In this document: one piece after another, positions 1-13,000 of the stretch
Position numbering within the stretch: the stretch's first letter is position 1
Layout of the letters: every line of letters starts with the position of its first letter
Origin: Apiotrichum sp. Y4204
Taxonomy: Eukaryota > Basidiomycota > Tremellomycetes > Trichosporonales > Trichosporonaceae
Direction of reading: 5' to 3'
Assembly (NCBI GenBank): GCA_025531455.1
Contig: JAMYHL010000021.1
Span: 310,001 to 374,000, forward strand
DNA length: 64,000 nucleotides
Translations under genes and position numbers: made by a program
The notes under the pieces: model-generated
Databases searched by the model: none
The model's input: only the letters and a program-made list of their open reading frames with translations
What the model was told of the DNA's origin: nothing

Positions 1-91
1 ATATGAAACATAGAACGCGTCTCGTTCCCGAGGACGCTGCGATAGTGCCTGCCGTGATGCCTGTGTTGGATCCGTACTGACTCGACAACAG

Positions 92-1350
92 GCTGGATCA
101 CGGACCACATGGCGGATCTCAACACCGAGTCGCGTGAAGTCATCTTCACGTTGCATACATGGATTCGACAGTTGGTTGAGACGGTCGGCATTGACGCCAT
201 CCGCGTCGACACTGTGAAGCACATCAGGAAAGATTTCTGGCCAGGATTTGTGAACGCGGCCGGCGTGGCCGCCATGGGCGAGGTCTTGAATGGAGGTGAG
301 CTCGAATCGGGAAGGTATATTCCTAACACTCCGAAGACCCATCGTACCTCCGTCAATATCAGCTCAAGTCCATGGAGAGTCTCCTCGACTACGCCACATT
401 CTTCCATCTGAGGTGAGAACCGCATCGTTCCCCTTACTAACACGTTAGACGCGCCTTCTCCTCTACTACCCAGTCGATCGATGAACTCACATCAATGGTC
501 ACTCGCGTACATCGAACGCTGCCTGATCCAACTCTTCTTGGCTCATTCTTGGAGTGAGTCTATGTTATTAGAATTCACTAAACCATGAGCAATCACGACT
601 TCCCTCGACTAGCCCACACAGTGGATGACCCTGCGGTACGTGCAAGAGTCGAAGACCTGCTAACCGTCTAGCTTCTCAAGAACGCAGCGGTGTGGCCGTT
701 CATCGCTGACGGATTCCCGATCGTCTACCAGGGACTTGAGCATGTGAGCATCAACTGCTGTGCACTGGAAATAACTAACGTGCTAGGGCCTTACTGGCGG
801 CGAGGACCCGATGAATCGCGAGGCAATTTGGCTGCATGGCTACACCCGCACGAAGCCTCTGTACCAGGTCTTCAAGCGCCTCAACCACGCCAGGCGACTC
901 GCCGCTGCCTCACACCCCGCCTTTTTGACCACTCATCTGAAGTGGTACAAGTACGATTCCCATACCGTTGCGATTGCGAAGCCGCCACTCGTGACAGTCC
1001 TTACGAATGTCGGGTCTGCATCTCCACCGGGAGTGTACTACCTCCCCTCTGCCGCCACGACCTATGCACCGCGGATGGCAGTAGTCGACGTCCTCACGGG
1101 CCAGGTCTACGCCACTGATCCAAACGGCGGTCTGGCGGTAACGCTCTTAGCAGGCGAACCCCGCGTCTTCCTGCCTCTGGGGACATGGGAGGGCCGTAAG
1201 CAGGTTGTGTGGCAGAACGTGCAGATCGAGGGCCGCCACAGCGCCTCTGGGTCACTGAGAAAGCGGTCCGCAAGCTCTCTCTCCAACTCTGGCCACTCCC
1301 GCGGGTCCAGCAAAAGTTCAGTCTTCAGCTGGCTCAACTGGGGCAAATAG
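92..1350 (+). CDS. Alpha-amylase, GH13 family (5' partial)
   Basis: This hydrolyses alpha-1,4-glucan bonds in starch or glycogen and in fungi is normally secreted. The window holds the C-terminal half. Exons read as 92-295, 337-412, 449-553, 590-635, 672-743 and 787-1350, with introns of 36-43 nt and every junction keeping frame. Visible catalytic motifs are the nucleophile region GIDAIRVDTVKHI, the acid/base region GEVLNGD and the transition-state motif DNHDFPR. IADGFPIVYQGLEH and EDPMNREAIW are also typical of fungal amylases. An intron ends at 91; the exon before it (bases 1-50) could not be assigned. The protein ends in a basic, serine-rich tail (GHSRGSSKSSVFSWLNWGK) not expected of the classic enzyme. 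The family call is very secure; the 5' end lies outside the window. Confidence 0.93.
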
Positions 1351-2301
1351 AAATAGACAGTGTCCTGCACCATATATATTTTGTATCACCATGTACTCTT
1401 ACGACTAGTACACTTGGCCGCACACCACACCAGCGGTCTCATGGTCTCAGCGGTCTCAGCGATCTCAGCAAAAGTCAACAGTAATCAATTACAAAAAGGG
1501 AACGTGCCAATAGTCCCCTCCCACCGCCGGGGAGACAGGTGTGTGCTACCGTAGCTCCGCCTCCCACGGGCAGAGGAGCAACTACGGATACAGCCGGGCC
1601 CAAGCCGCGTTTACCTGGGTGGCCCCCCGAGAAGTGCAGGTAGAACATAATGTTCACCCCGCCGGGGATTCGAACTTCCGTCGCCATCGACACAAAGGCC
1701 GAAGATAACCGCTAAGCATAAGTTGGATTTATGAAAGCTAAACCACTGAGCTATGCCGCTTGCAATAATTGAATAGCAACGGGCTTCTCTTGACACCACC
1801 TCATGGAGATGTGTGCCCCCCACGACTATTTTTATTGTGCCTGGATCGCATTTTGCCACTCGCCACACATCTCATGCATCCCACCTTTTGGATCACGTGT
1901 TTGCTCTTTGAATTCGCCAATTGGACAATAACTCAACTTGGCTTTGATTTACGTTATTGTTTACTCCAACTTTGTATTCGGCGGTGTTGTGATTTTTTGT
2001 TTTTTTGCCTTGTTTCATTTGATCCCGCTTCTGAGATGCGACGCGTCGGTGGCGCAAGCAACTGGAGATGACTGGACTTGACGCGGTGTGCGAGGACATT
2101 GACCAACGACACGAGCTGGCGCGTTGAATTCCCTTACTTCTCCATCATCACATCCTCTATTGCACCTTGCTCCGTACCGCGCTTCTTGATCGCGTATCCC
2201 AACACTCACACCACCTTGGACAAAAGCCCCTTGAGTAACCCACGACCGCCGCCCACCTCTCCCCCTCCCCAATCGTCCGCGCCCCAGCGGCCAACAGCGC
2301 C
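1351..2301. other. Intergenic region between amylase and the next coding region
   Basis: No convincing coding region is visible. At 1430-1470 there are short direct copies of a GGTCTCAGC-like motif. A tRNA-like element lies on the minus strand at 1658-1762. The stretch 1960-2010 is T-rich and probably belongs to the promoter of whatever starts at 2302. Confidence 0.5.
1658..1762 (-). other. tRNA-like relic with A-box and B-box
   Basis: On the minus strand a perfect A-box (TAGCTCAGTGG, 1753-1743) is followed about 65 nt later by a B-box-like GTTCGAATCCC (1675-1665). That spacing would fit a tRNA with an intron. However, the 5' segment AGCGGCA does not pair with the 3' segment GCGGGGT and the T-stem does not close. 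I see internal Pol III promoter boxes but no foldable tRNA. It is most likely a decayed tRNA or a tRNA-derived element. Confidence 0.35.
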
Positions 2302-2905
2302 ATGACACAGGTGCTGCTGAATGCCCAGGGTGAGAGCCCGACCCCGGAACGCGTCTTGGACGTCGTCCGGAAATGTCTTAGCTCTGACGCTGAGGCTGTT
2401 GCTGTGAGTGATCTCGGTGCGACAGTGTTGCTTGCTGTGTTATCATTCCAGCTGGTGCATGGGAAGCGTTCCACACCATGTTGGCCTGTCTGGTCGGATC
2501 AGCACGCGTGTGTGTAGATTTCTTGCGGCGCACGGCTCCACTGTTTGCACTCTTATCGATCTTATCCCCACATACACACGTGCTAACGACCGCACAGCAG
2601 CTCTCACCCAGTGTTATCTCCGTATTTACTCGATTCTTGACATCCAACCCCGGAGACACCAACTTTTTGCTTGAATTGCCTGATGCGAAGGATCCGACGA
2701 TTGGCGGTGATGGATTTGGATTAGTCACTTGTGAGTCAACCAACGATGCGCCGTCTAACATTAGGCATTGAAGACAACTGTTGGTGCGACCTGGCGCTCA
2801 AGGCGGATCCCACGCGTCCTGATGGTGGCCGTGCGGACGGTATTGGGAATCTGGACGTATACGCCCAGCACTGCGCAGCCCAGACTCACCGCAGCTGCCG
2901 GGATA
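2302..2905 (+). CDS. Uncertain small coding region upstream of the helicase
   Basis: An ATG at 2302 opens a protein-like exon (starts MTQVLLNAQGESPTPERV) followed by a donor near 2404-2408 and an acceptor at 2451. A second exon-like stretch runs to about 2730, then a GTGAGT donor and an ATTAG acceptor at 2763. A CTAAC branch site with a CACAG acceptor near 2596 suggests a further intron inside the second stretch. I could not settle one exon chain or recognise a domain. It could be a separate short gene or an alternative 5' part of the SNF2 gene that follows, because one frame can be carried through to it. Confidence 0.3.
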
Positions 2906-2910
2906 CACGC

Positions 2911-5900
2911 ATGAAGAAGCAGGTGTGTACAGCTGTGGAGCATGGGAAGTTTGTCCTGACATGCAGGGCATAGTCATTCCCGGTGGCAATTCTACGTCTT
3001 TGAACTCTGACTCTTCGGGTTCGGTGACCCCTATGTTGTCGACTCCCAAATCGATGAGCTCGTCGAGTTCGTCTAGCGGTCCCAGTCCGGTAGCAGGGCC
3101 GTCGCGTCTCCCAATGATGTCGACCCCTCCAGCCCGTTTTCCTTCAGTGAACGCGCAAGCAGGACCGTCCTGGGAACGTTATGCTTCGACTACCCCGATG
3201 GGTTTTGGCTCCAGCAAGTCAATCAACAGCCGGATGACAGGACCCAAGCCTGCTCCGTCTCTCGCCAATTCCAAGTCGGGTGGCAGCGTTAAGGAATACT
3301 TCGAGCTCAATGAGGACGACTCCGATGACGAGATCTTGTTCCTTGGAAGCAAACCCTCCTCAAGTGCAATCCCTCCGTCGAGCGCAGCCGCCTCATCTAG
3401 CGCCGGCCCCTCGTCTAGCATTGTCGTGGTCGATGACAACGATTCGGACGACGACATAAAGCCCATCACTCCCTCCCAGTTCAAAGCATCCGTGAAACCT
3501 CCCTATGTCACTGCCTGGCTTTCCATGTCGATTTCGGACAGGCTTGCAGCCGTCAACACAGAACTCGAGGCGCTCCAGAAATTGAATCCGTAAGCTCTAG
3601 CTGTGTTCTGTTTACTCACACCTAGGTCGTCGACGGAGCTCAAGTCGACTATCAAATTACGTCGAGGCGAATTGAAAATACTCATCAAGTCTTTTGGGAT
3701 TAGGCAGTGGACACCTCCCGCTCAAGCAATCCTTGAACTCATTCCCAAGACTGCAATCGCCGAGAAGCTTCGCAATGCCATAACCTGGCCCGTATGTCTA
3801 CCTGGTTCCAACAAGGCTAATTTTCAGGATCCCCCTCCGGCTGCCGCGGCCCCTGCACCGGCCCCAGTCGCGCCTGGAGCAGCTGCAGCAAGTCATCTCG
3901 AAGCAATGCAGGAGTGGCATCGACTGGACCGCGGTACTCGTGAGCGGATCAGCGGTGCCGAACAGCAATATTTGACCGACGCCTTCACCCGATCTCGGTA
4001 CGTTTAGACCTTGTTCGTTAGCTCATCCCAGACTCACGTTGGATCGTGCTCCAATGCTGAAAGGCGTCCTCATGAACCGCATACTGGAAGCTGCTCGTCG
4101 AGTCACCAATCCCGACAACGCAGCTTGGACCCTACCCACACAGCTCATGCTTAGCTACTTCCCCGGTCTCCGGAGCATACTGCCGCCAACGATCCAGCGG
4201 TACATATCGGCTGTTCCATCTACCAATGGCCAGCCCGGTGCTGCAGCTGCAGGCCCTGTTGGTCGTCCGCTTGTTCCCCCAGCTCCAGGAATGCCTGGAG
4301 CCTTCCCCGGCGCGCCCGGGGCTCCTGGCGCTCTTGGAATGGCTGGAGGCATGGATCCACTTGACATGGACTTTGGCTTTGAGCACGATCGTCCGATAAC
4401 GCAGCAGGGGTGAGCCGCACATGAAAGGATTAATTCTGACTACTCTCAGACTCACAGACTTCTTCCAGGATGCACTGGATGACTTCAAGGAAGATGCTAC
4501 CGTTGATGACGGTCTGAAAATTCTCAAGTTGGACTCGATTAACGACAAACTGCCTGGCGCAAACTTCACGCTTCTCGCTCATCGTGAGTAACATAACATG
4601 ACAATGACATGATGGGCCACTGACATGTATCAGAGGTCCTTGGCGTCGCATTTATGGTGAAGCGCGAGCAAAGGGACTCAGGAGCGCGTGGTGGCCTTCT
4701 TTGTGATGCTATGGGTAAGTTGCTGCAGTCATGGGAATCTAACGACAAGGATTGGGCAAGACAGTTCAAACCCTTGGTATCATGCTTGCTCGCCAGGAGC
4801 GGCCCGACGACTACAAGAAGGCCCCCCAGTTGATTGTGGCCCCCGTCGCGTTGCTTGCCCAGTGAGTGTTATTCTTGTGATTTCTCCCCCGCTCACACAC
4901 CAGATGGAAAGCCGAAATTGAGTCCAAGACGTCTTTGGGCCTTAAGGTCTGCATACACCATGGTTCAGGCCGTGTCAAGAGTGCCGCGATGTTGAAACGG
5001 TACGACGTCGTCCTCACCTCCTATGGTACCCTTCGCTCAGAGGCCTTTCCCAAAGGCAGGAAGGCGAATTCAGCGTCGGCAACGCCAATGAACGGCTCCG
5101 ATGATGATTCAGACGATGTAGCGGCCGCAATCAAGTCGCCACTTCTTTCGACGAAGTGGTTCCGAGTTGTTCTCGACGAGGCTCACAACGTGCGGAACAA
5201 GTCGACAAACACCAGCAAGGCTGTGATGGCCTTGGACGTGCTGCACCCTTGGTTCCTCACTGGTACCCCTGTGGTGAACAGTCTTAAGGACCTGGCTCCT
5301 GCTCTCCGCTTTATTGGCGCCATGGACATCAAAGACTTTGACGAAAGAGTGGGCCGTCTTGAAAAAACTGTAAGTGCAATACTACCGCTTGTACTGACAG
5401 TCACAGCGGCCCAAGCTCGCTACCAAGCGCTGCCAGGCTATTCTCCGCCCCTTGATGATGCGCAGGAACAAGCAGAGCAAGATTAACGGAGTGCACATCC
5501 TTCAACTTCCTCCGAAAACTACCACCCTCGCCTCTTTGGTGTTTGAGGACGATGAACGCGCCATCTACGCAGCTCTTGAGGCTCGTGCCCGGATGCGTGT
5601 CAACAAGTTCATTCAGCAGGGCACCCTCATGAAGAACTACTCCGTCGTCCTTGTGCTGCTTACACGCCTTCGGCAGTGCGTGAACCATCCCTGGCTTCTC
5701 CGACGCAAGCCCGGCGAGGAAGGAAGCGAGGAGGACATGGTCGTTGGAGACGAACTGTTTGGCGGCGACCTGAACAAGTGCTGCACGAACGATTCTGATG
5801 AGTTCGGACGAGCTATCGGTCTTATAGGAGCACCAGCGGTGGAGGCTCTGAAGAAGAAGTTGGAAGAGCGGTACCAGCGCGTGACGAACGAGTCTGATGG

Positions 5901-7070
5901 CAGTACGGAAAACGAGGATCTGGTGAGTAGTTGCAATAGGGCGTCTCTGACACGTGCAGGAGTGTAGCATTTGCTATGAGCCCTTCGACGGCAGCGAAGT
6001 CATTACGGCGTGTTCCCACATTTACTGCAAGACATGCCTCGACAACCTCTTCACCGCGCCGATTCGCGACGCGACAACGCTTACGGACGACGAGGCCCAG
6101 CGCGGATGTCGTGTGTGTCCCATGTGCCGTGGTGCCATAATTCCTGGGCGAGTGTTCCGCTGCACTGCACTCTACCAGCCGCCCAAGACCGACGAGGCTG
6201 TGGAGGTCATCGACGAGGTGGAGGACGATATTAAGCCGCGGGTTAAAACCGACCGCAAGGGGAAGAAGCGAGCCGTGAGTGGAACCCCCGTTCCGTTAAC
6301 TGATCAAAGGCTGCACCTGGCCAGCTTGACGCCTTCTTTAACAAGAAGCTCAAGTTCGAGGAAGGCAAGGCGGACCCGGGCACGGACGAGGATGAGTCTG
6401 ATGGCGATATTGAGGCTCAGATTCCTCCGTCGACAAAGATGAAGAAGCTCCTGTAAGATCTATTGATGGTGGGCAAACGGCTAACATGTAGTGCTCTCCT
6501 CCAGGGCTACCTTGCGGAGAACCCGACTGTCAAGGTCCTAGTGTTCTCCCAGTTTGTCTCCTTCCTCGACCTTCTCTCCGACTTCCTCAACATAAACGGC
6601 ATCAAGAACATTGGATACCGCGGCTCGATGAATCAGGCCGAGCGCAGCGAGGCGATTCGCCGCTTCTCAATGCCATCCATGATTGCTGACAGCATCCCTG
6701 TGATGCTCATCTCGACCAAGGCTGGAGGAGTTGGTCTGAACCTGACTATGGCAAGCAAGGTTATCTGTTGCGACTTGGCTGTAGGTATTCTTCCCCTGTA
6801 TGGATGTTAACCTGCCAGTGGAACCCGGCAACTGAGGACCAGGCCGTCGACCGCGCGCATCGTATCGGACAAAGCCAGCCAGTCCATGTTGAGCGGCTTG
6901 TCATTGCCGAGACCGTCGAGGACCGCCTGCTTGCGATTCAGCAACAGAAGGGCGCTCTCGCCGACGGCGCCCTCGGCGAAGGAGGTGTGGGCAAGCTCGG
7001 CCGCCTGACGCTTGAAAATATCCGCACGCTGTTCGCCATGGACCGGGAATACGCGCACGAGGATGACTGA
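2911..7070 (+). CDS. SNF2-family DNA-dependent ATPase with internal RING finger (Uls1/Rrp2-like)
   Basis: This is a nuclear DNA translocase of the Rad5/Rad16/Uls1 superfamily, where a RING ubiquitin-ligase module sits between the two ATPase lobes. Fourteen exons were traced (introns 34-50 nt), giving 1,218 aa. The N-terminus is serine/proline-rich with acidic SUMO-interaction-like stretches (EILFLG, SSIVVVDDND). Motif I (AMGLGKT) is near residue 520, DEAH near 650, and a C3HC4 RING (ECSICYEPF to CPMCRG) at about 887-945. Helicase-C follows with the motif VI sequence DQAVDRAHRIGQ. No HIRAN domain is seen, which argues against Rad5; SUMO-targeted Uls1/Rrp2 is the best fit. The start chosen is a 12-nt exon (MKKQ) spliced at 2922/2967 with a CTGAC branch site; an upstream extension cannot be excluded. 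Confidence 0.9.
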
Positions 7071-10000
7071 TGCTCAGAATGAGAAAGAAGAAGGAAAAAA
7101 CTGTGGCCACCGGATAGGCAGCAGTATTCTGTAGAAACCAAGACCAAGGTCACTCCACACAGCCATACTAGGCATTGTTGCTAGTTCTTGAGGGTGCAAG
7201 TTGTAGCACAGCACTGTAATGAATGCATATTGTGAGTATTACTTCCATCGTCAGTTGTTCTTACGGGGCTGACTCGGACCAGCTTGACCTGGCTGACCTG
7301 TTTATCGCAGCCATCACTGATAACCGAGATGTCGTCCAGACAACACAACATATCCTCGCGACGACCGGATACCGTCTCTCCGACCACATGACGGGGATAC
7401 CTGCCCGCTGCGCAGCCTCCGCTCCACAGCATCAATCCACACACCATCCACCGCCCCGCGTTCCGCGATCCCCGCACTCTCGGTATGTCGTAACGACACA
7501 ACTAAACCCACCCCCCGCAGAGGCCCCACTTTCCACACTTCCACCCCCGGTTCCATCCCGCCCCTGCCCTGTCACAGCCCGGAAGCTCGGAATTGGTTCC
7601 TGCCAGGTGCCTAGCGATATTGATGACAGGCGAACAGAGCGTCGCGTATCTGATTCCGAGCAGGGACGGGCTTGGACGGGTTCTCGCGCATGGGCCGGTC
7701 ACGGATGGCGGGATGGGTCCTTGCTGTCGGTTCTCTTTTTGATACTCGGTCCTCGGAAAATCGGGGACCGCGAGGATCGAAGATCGAGGATTGAGAAGTC
7801 TTCGTGCTGCCCGAGATGGCTGTGCGCGCGGCTGCGGGTGACGATCGTGATATCCACGAACCAGGGAGAAACGGACCATCGAAGGCGCAGAAGATGACGT
7901 GCCGTGACAAGCCGAGCGATTGCCATGACAACCCGAGTGAATGTCTGAAGACCATTGAGCTCGTCGTTCTCTGCAGAATTTTTTCCGTGTCGTCATTTTG
8001 TCCGGTCACTGAAGGAGGAAGCGAGCGCGTCATGATATGGTATTGCATGGTACAGTATTGTCTGACATTCTGACAGGGCAACGGCTAACGGCGTCGACCG
8101 CCATGTCGCGCGGCACAATGCCGCCGCCACACTCGGAAGGGATGTGAATGGTGCCAGGTCGAGTGCGGATGTTCAGCCTAGATCTGACACAGCAAGAAAC
8201 TTCAATTTCCTGGCCGAGAGAAAAAAAAAAAGCCAAAGCAAGAAGCAGGAGAAATGGAAGACGGACAAACTAGGATCAGGAGAAACGACACTGCTCACTC
8301 GCACCGCGACGTCACTCGTACTTTACGCCGCCACCACCAACACCGCCGGCAGTGCACCTCCCACGCCACGGAGGGACGAGTGAAGACCTAGATCCACTGA
8401 TTTTGATTCTGATTCTGAGATTATCCGAAGAAATCACCGCACGGCGGTGCACTGACGGCCGCGAGATGATGTCGAGGCGTCGCGACAATGAGGGCTTTAC
8501 GCACATGGCGAGTTTCTCCTCAACCCACCTTTGCCATTCGACAATCACTTGACCACTTCATGATGTCTGCCCAGCCTCCATGCCAAGTACGGAAGTACGG
8601 CCGTGGGCGTGACTGCCATCTGTGCCACTGACGCACACGGTTTGGTACTGACGCTGCGGTTACGAGACATGAGAGACAAGAGATCGAGCTGATAATGGTC
8701 CGCCTCATCGGATCCGTCACTTGTCTTCGCTACGAGCATCTCGGGAACTAGTCTGTATCTTGCCGCTGTCAGAGCTCAGATTGGTACGGGCATGGGTTCA
8801 GGATCCATTCCAGTGGATAGGCATCGATTGGGAATGGGCCTCCATAACGACCATCTCGAGAAGGCCGGCAGGTGTGCCGCTGTACCGCTCGTCACCGCGT
8901 TACGGCCCTAAATAATTCACGAACGCAGACCCTGTCCGGCCCGTCCGGTCGACAAGCAACAAGCCATTGCTGCCTCTTCATTGGCGGCTTTCAGCTCACC
9001 TCACGGGCGAGGTGCGCGGCTCGACTCGGCCCGCGATCCACCGGCGCTCCACACGGATGAGGATCCTGGACCCGGAAGATCGGGCTCAGGATCAATGTTA
9101 CGCCATGCTCTGCTCACATGTGCCGCGATGATCCCCCACAGGCCGTCAGGGCTGCAGCTCGGGGGAGTAGTGGGATGAGACCAGACCAAACGCCACTTTT
9201 GCGTGTGGCGGCGCCCGGGGTCGGCAACTATGGACCAGAACCATGAACCCTCACACGGACGACATGAGAAGGCGAGACACTGGGAAGCATTTGCTGTTCT
9301 CGGCTAGCAGCAGCTAGGCAGTGACGTTGCGCAGCAGCTTTGTGTGATCTGTGTTGGCATGGCAATGTCACCCGAAACCCACAACGGCCGGCGACGACGC
9401 CCGTATTGCGAACACGGCAAAGCTTGTCGCAGGGAGACGATCGGTAAGGTGCGTTTCACAACCAACGTTCCTCGAGGACTAACCCAGTCGGCTTTGCTCT
9501 GGCTTGACCCAGCTGTGCGATCAGGAGGTTAGGGACTCGACACTAGGCTGCGCGAGAAATAAAACGAGAGATTAATGTCAAGAGGTAGAGCTTGGATGGC
9601 CCAAGTTGGAACCCACGCCTTGTCCATGTGCTGAAGGGAGAGGACTAGAGGCCTGAGGGATGTTCACGTATCCTGGCCTACTGCACATCTCGACCGTCCG
9701 GACCCTGGTGGTTTCCTTCCAGTTTACCACTCAGGTTGAGGCCAGGTTGCAGCTACAATCACGACCTTGAAAGAGATCAGATGGTGGCGGCGAGCGCCGC
9801 TGGCGTTACGCCATGGCGTTTGGGCGCCTGAGGTGTGGTGCCACACATCCGCCAACATTCCCAAGCAACAATGAACGTTATCCGCATCCCATCCTCAGGT
9901 GCCCCCGAGACCGAGGACAACTGCACGACAACTGCAAAGGTCCCAGGTGACTTGGGAAGAGGGTCAGATGCTGGGATTTGTGAACGGGCGTTTGGGCATT

Positions 10001-13000
10001 GTCCGACATCTGCCTTTAAGGCTTGGGTTCATCATCGTTGACGTCACGGCCAACCTACCATGCTCAGGCGTGACCGAGGAACTGACACCCAGTTGGAGGT
10101 CAGCCAAGAGTGGACAGAGCTGTTGTCCACACCAGCAGCTGGGAGACGCTGATCGCCCCGCACATCACATACCCAATTCACCTGGGAGTTCATGTCTATG
10201 TATGGCAGCGATCAGATGTGGCAATGCCACCTACAGCACAGAAACAGACCAGAGTAATCGATGTATGGACATTGAAGTCGAAAGTAAAGCACTCTCGTTG
10301 CAGCTAACAATACAAGTCGCCCACGCCGGCTATGCCGGTTTGATGCATGGATTTAGCACAAGGCTCTTACCGAAAGGGGAAAAGACGGTGCATGGGTCCG
10401 GGTGCAACTCCGCGAAACGCGGAATGCGAATGCTAAACTTAACTCACCGAGTACATGCAGCGCAGTACAAGGCAATGTCCGGGACCTCGCTGGTCCTGGC
10501 CTCTCGTCATCCCGAGCCCGGCATTACGAGTGGGTGAGTACTACACTCGTAGCATGTTTGGACGGATCTGTTCCTCTTTGCTTGCTTGATGTGCCTCGTA
10601 CCTCCACTGCTGCATGCTCTAAGCTCTGCGATCTAGCAATTTGGGAGAAGCGTCGCCAGTCTTCTGCAGGTTCCACAGTTCTGTCCCTCTAATGTCATCC
10701 AACCATTGATACAGAAGCTTACACAATCCGTGGACGGACGAGCAAACACTGTCTGTCGGATGCTGCTAGGCTACTCGGACCAGACGATCCACAGCTCTTC
10801 GTGAATGGCTGGCCGATGCATTGGCGTCCACAAGTGCCGATGGATGCTCACCAGTCGGCGAGCAAGACCACCTAAGACCCTGCGGTGGTTGGAAATAGCA
10901 CGCTCGGGGCAGTGCCGAGCAAGGGCAAAAGCACACTAAACTCGGGCGAGACAGGGACAGCGACGGGGCACCATGGCACGGCACGGCACGAGATCACAAT
11001 CCCCGATCCGTGGTCCCTCCGCCCTGGAAGAACAATACTCGCACGACCCCTCCAGGGCCCGCGAGACAAGAGGCAAGGCTTCATGGCTTTGGCGCTTTCG
11101 GCGGCCAAAAGCACGCGCCTCGTATTGTATAATGTGAATGCTTTGGGTCCAGCAGTCCCCGGATGCACCCACGGCGGGGCCATGCCGGCGGAAGCAGGGA
11201 AATGAAGGCAGCAGCCCCTCCTTTTGCTCCTCTTTCTGTCTGTGCTGGTTCACAAAACGCACAAACAGATGCTGACTTGCCGTATCCAATATCGAAGGGT
11301 CACGCATGGCATCCAGGGCGGGCGAAACCCGGAAAAGTAATGTCCTCCCCGTCCCGGGCAATGGTGCCCCTCGTCCACCCCGCGTTTTCCCAACCAGGCA
11401 CCACCCAGGATGACCAGATTGAACCATGTTGACCCATGAATCACATGCTGTATCTGTATCAAGAGTTCTCTTTGGGCCGTCTGCCCTGCAGGCCTCCGCC
11501 TCGATGGATCCGAGGGATGAATCAATGGACCAAACAAGCAGCTCCCGTCCGCTATTGATCTCCGCACTCTGCTAGAGCTTAATCTCCTTGTTCTGGACGC
11601 CTGGCCGTGGCGGTACGCCTCTGAGTGCTATGTTCAGGTGCATTTTCGCACTTATGTCATTAGCCTGCTCACGCGGACTCGCTATTCAAGTAAATCAAAT
11701 AAGGGCCAGGCGTCCACCTCTCCCCTCGCGCTTTCACATGATGAACGGCCATGACGCGGCGGCGCCCAACCCGGCCCATCCGGCACCTAACGTGCCATGA
11801 GGGCCCGAGGGACGAGGGCAGATGGCGACCCACGCTGGTAAGACCGCTTCAAGGAACCGCACTCTCCTCTGGTGCAGCTACTGCTGTACCTGCAGTTGTC
11901 GGATTCAGCTAGCAGCCGTTGACGGAGAGCCTAGGGCAAGGGGGATTCTTCTCGCTCATTCGTGTACTGAACCACCCCTGCCCTTGTACTTCGCCGGAGA
12001 GTCCTCTCCCTAGTGCACCGGTTCGCCGGCGGACAGTTCACGGGGTGGCTTTGGAATGACAGTGTGGCATGGGAGAAGCCGGACCCGGGACGCCTGCACC
12101 TGTCAGGTCGGGTGGGTTGGTGATGGAGGTGGCTGCTGTTAGTAGATCGCTCTGTCCGCGGGTCCCATTCTCGTCCGCAATCTCAGGGACCGGGCGTGTC
12201 GGTTCCATCCGTGGCTGCTTTTACTCTTTTTTCTCTTTCCTGGCATGGCCCCCGCATGCCCCCCCGCAGGGTTGCTCGCGGGTTGCAGGGCCTCCCACAA
12301 GCGGCACTGCATTGTGTTTGTGAGCCGATCAGCCCAAGAGCTAAAAGATGAGGTCATGGGAAACGAGAACGAGAACGAGATGCGGGGAATGCGCTGCTGC
12401 CGACAGGGGGTCGGCCATGGGCCATGGGCGCGCAAAGGGGTGAAGGCACATTGGACAATGTGGGTTCGAGACACCTGGGTCTCGGTGCCTGTGTGTGAGT
12501 GCGCCGAGTTTTCCGTTTCCGTATCTGGCTGGTTTCTATTCTGCACAAACAAGAAGGGAGAGGGGGTTTTTGCGATGGAGTGATCGCGCAAGTGCAGGGA
12601 AGAGAGTGCGGGGGACGTAGGGAGGATGAGCCGGGCTCCCTGCCTCTCGATCAAGAGGACGCAGGCGATAGCGGAAGAAGAGCGCCTCCACCACGGCACA
12701 CCTGGCCTAGTTCACGACTGGCAAGATGGTCTGACAGTGCTGTTTTATGTTTTGGCTCGGGTGTGCCGCCGGTGTTGCTCGGTTTGTTATCCCCCATGAC
12801 CTACAAGTCGATTTTCCAGTCGAGGGAGGAAGGGAGAGGGGCCAGAGGCCGCACAATTCATGACGAGAAGAGGTCAAGGAGGTGTTACCGGAAAGTGCCA
12901 CAGGTGCCGCTGATGTGATGTATCGACTGAATGGGAACCCACCGCAGGGATCACAGCGGGATCACAGCGGAATCGCAGAGGGTCGCAGAGGGAATCGCAG

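Noticed and set aside
9899..10537. 212-codon plus-strand open frame in the gene-poor region
   Set aside because: No recognisable domain, no codon bias like the real genes and no flanking splice structure; likely chance in high-GC DNA.
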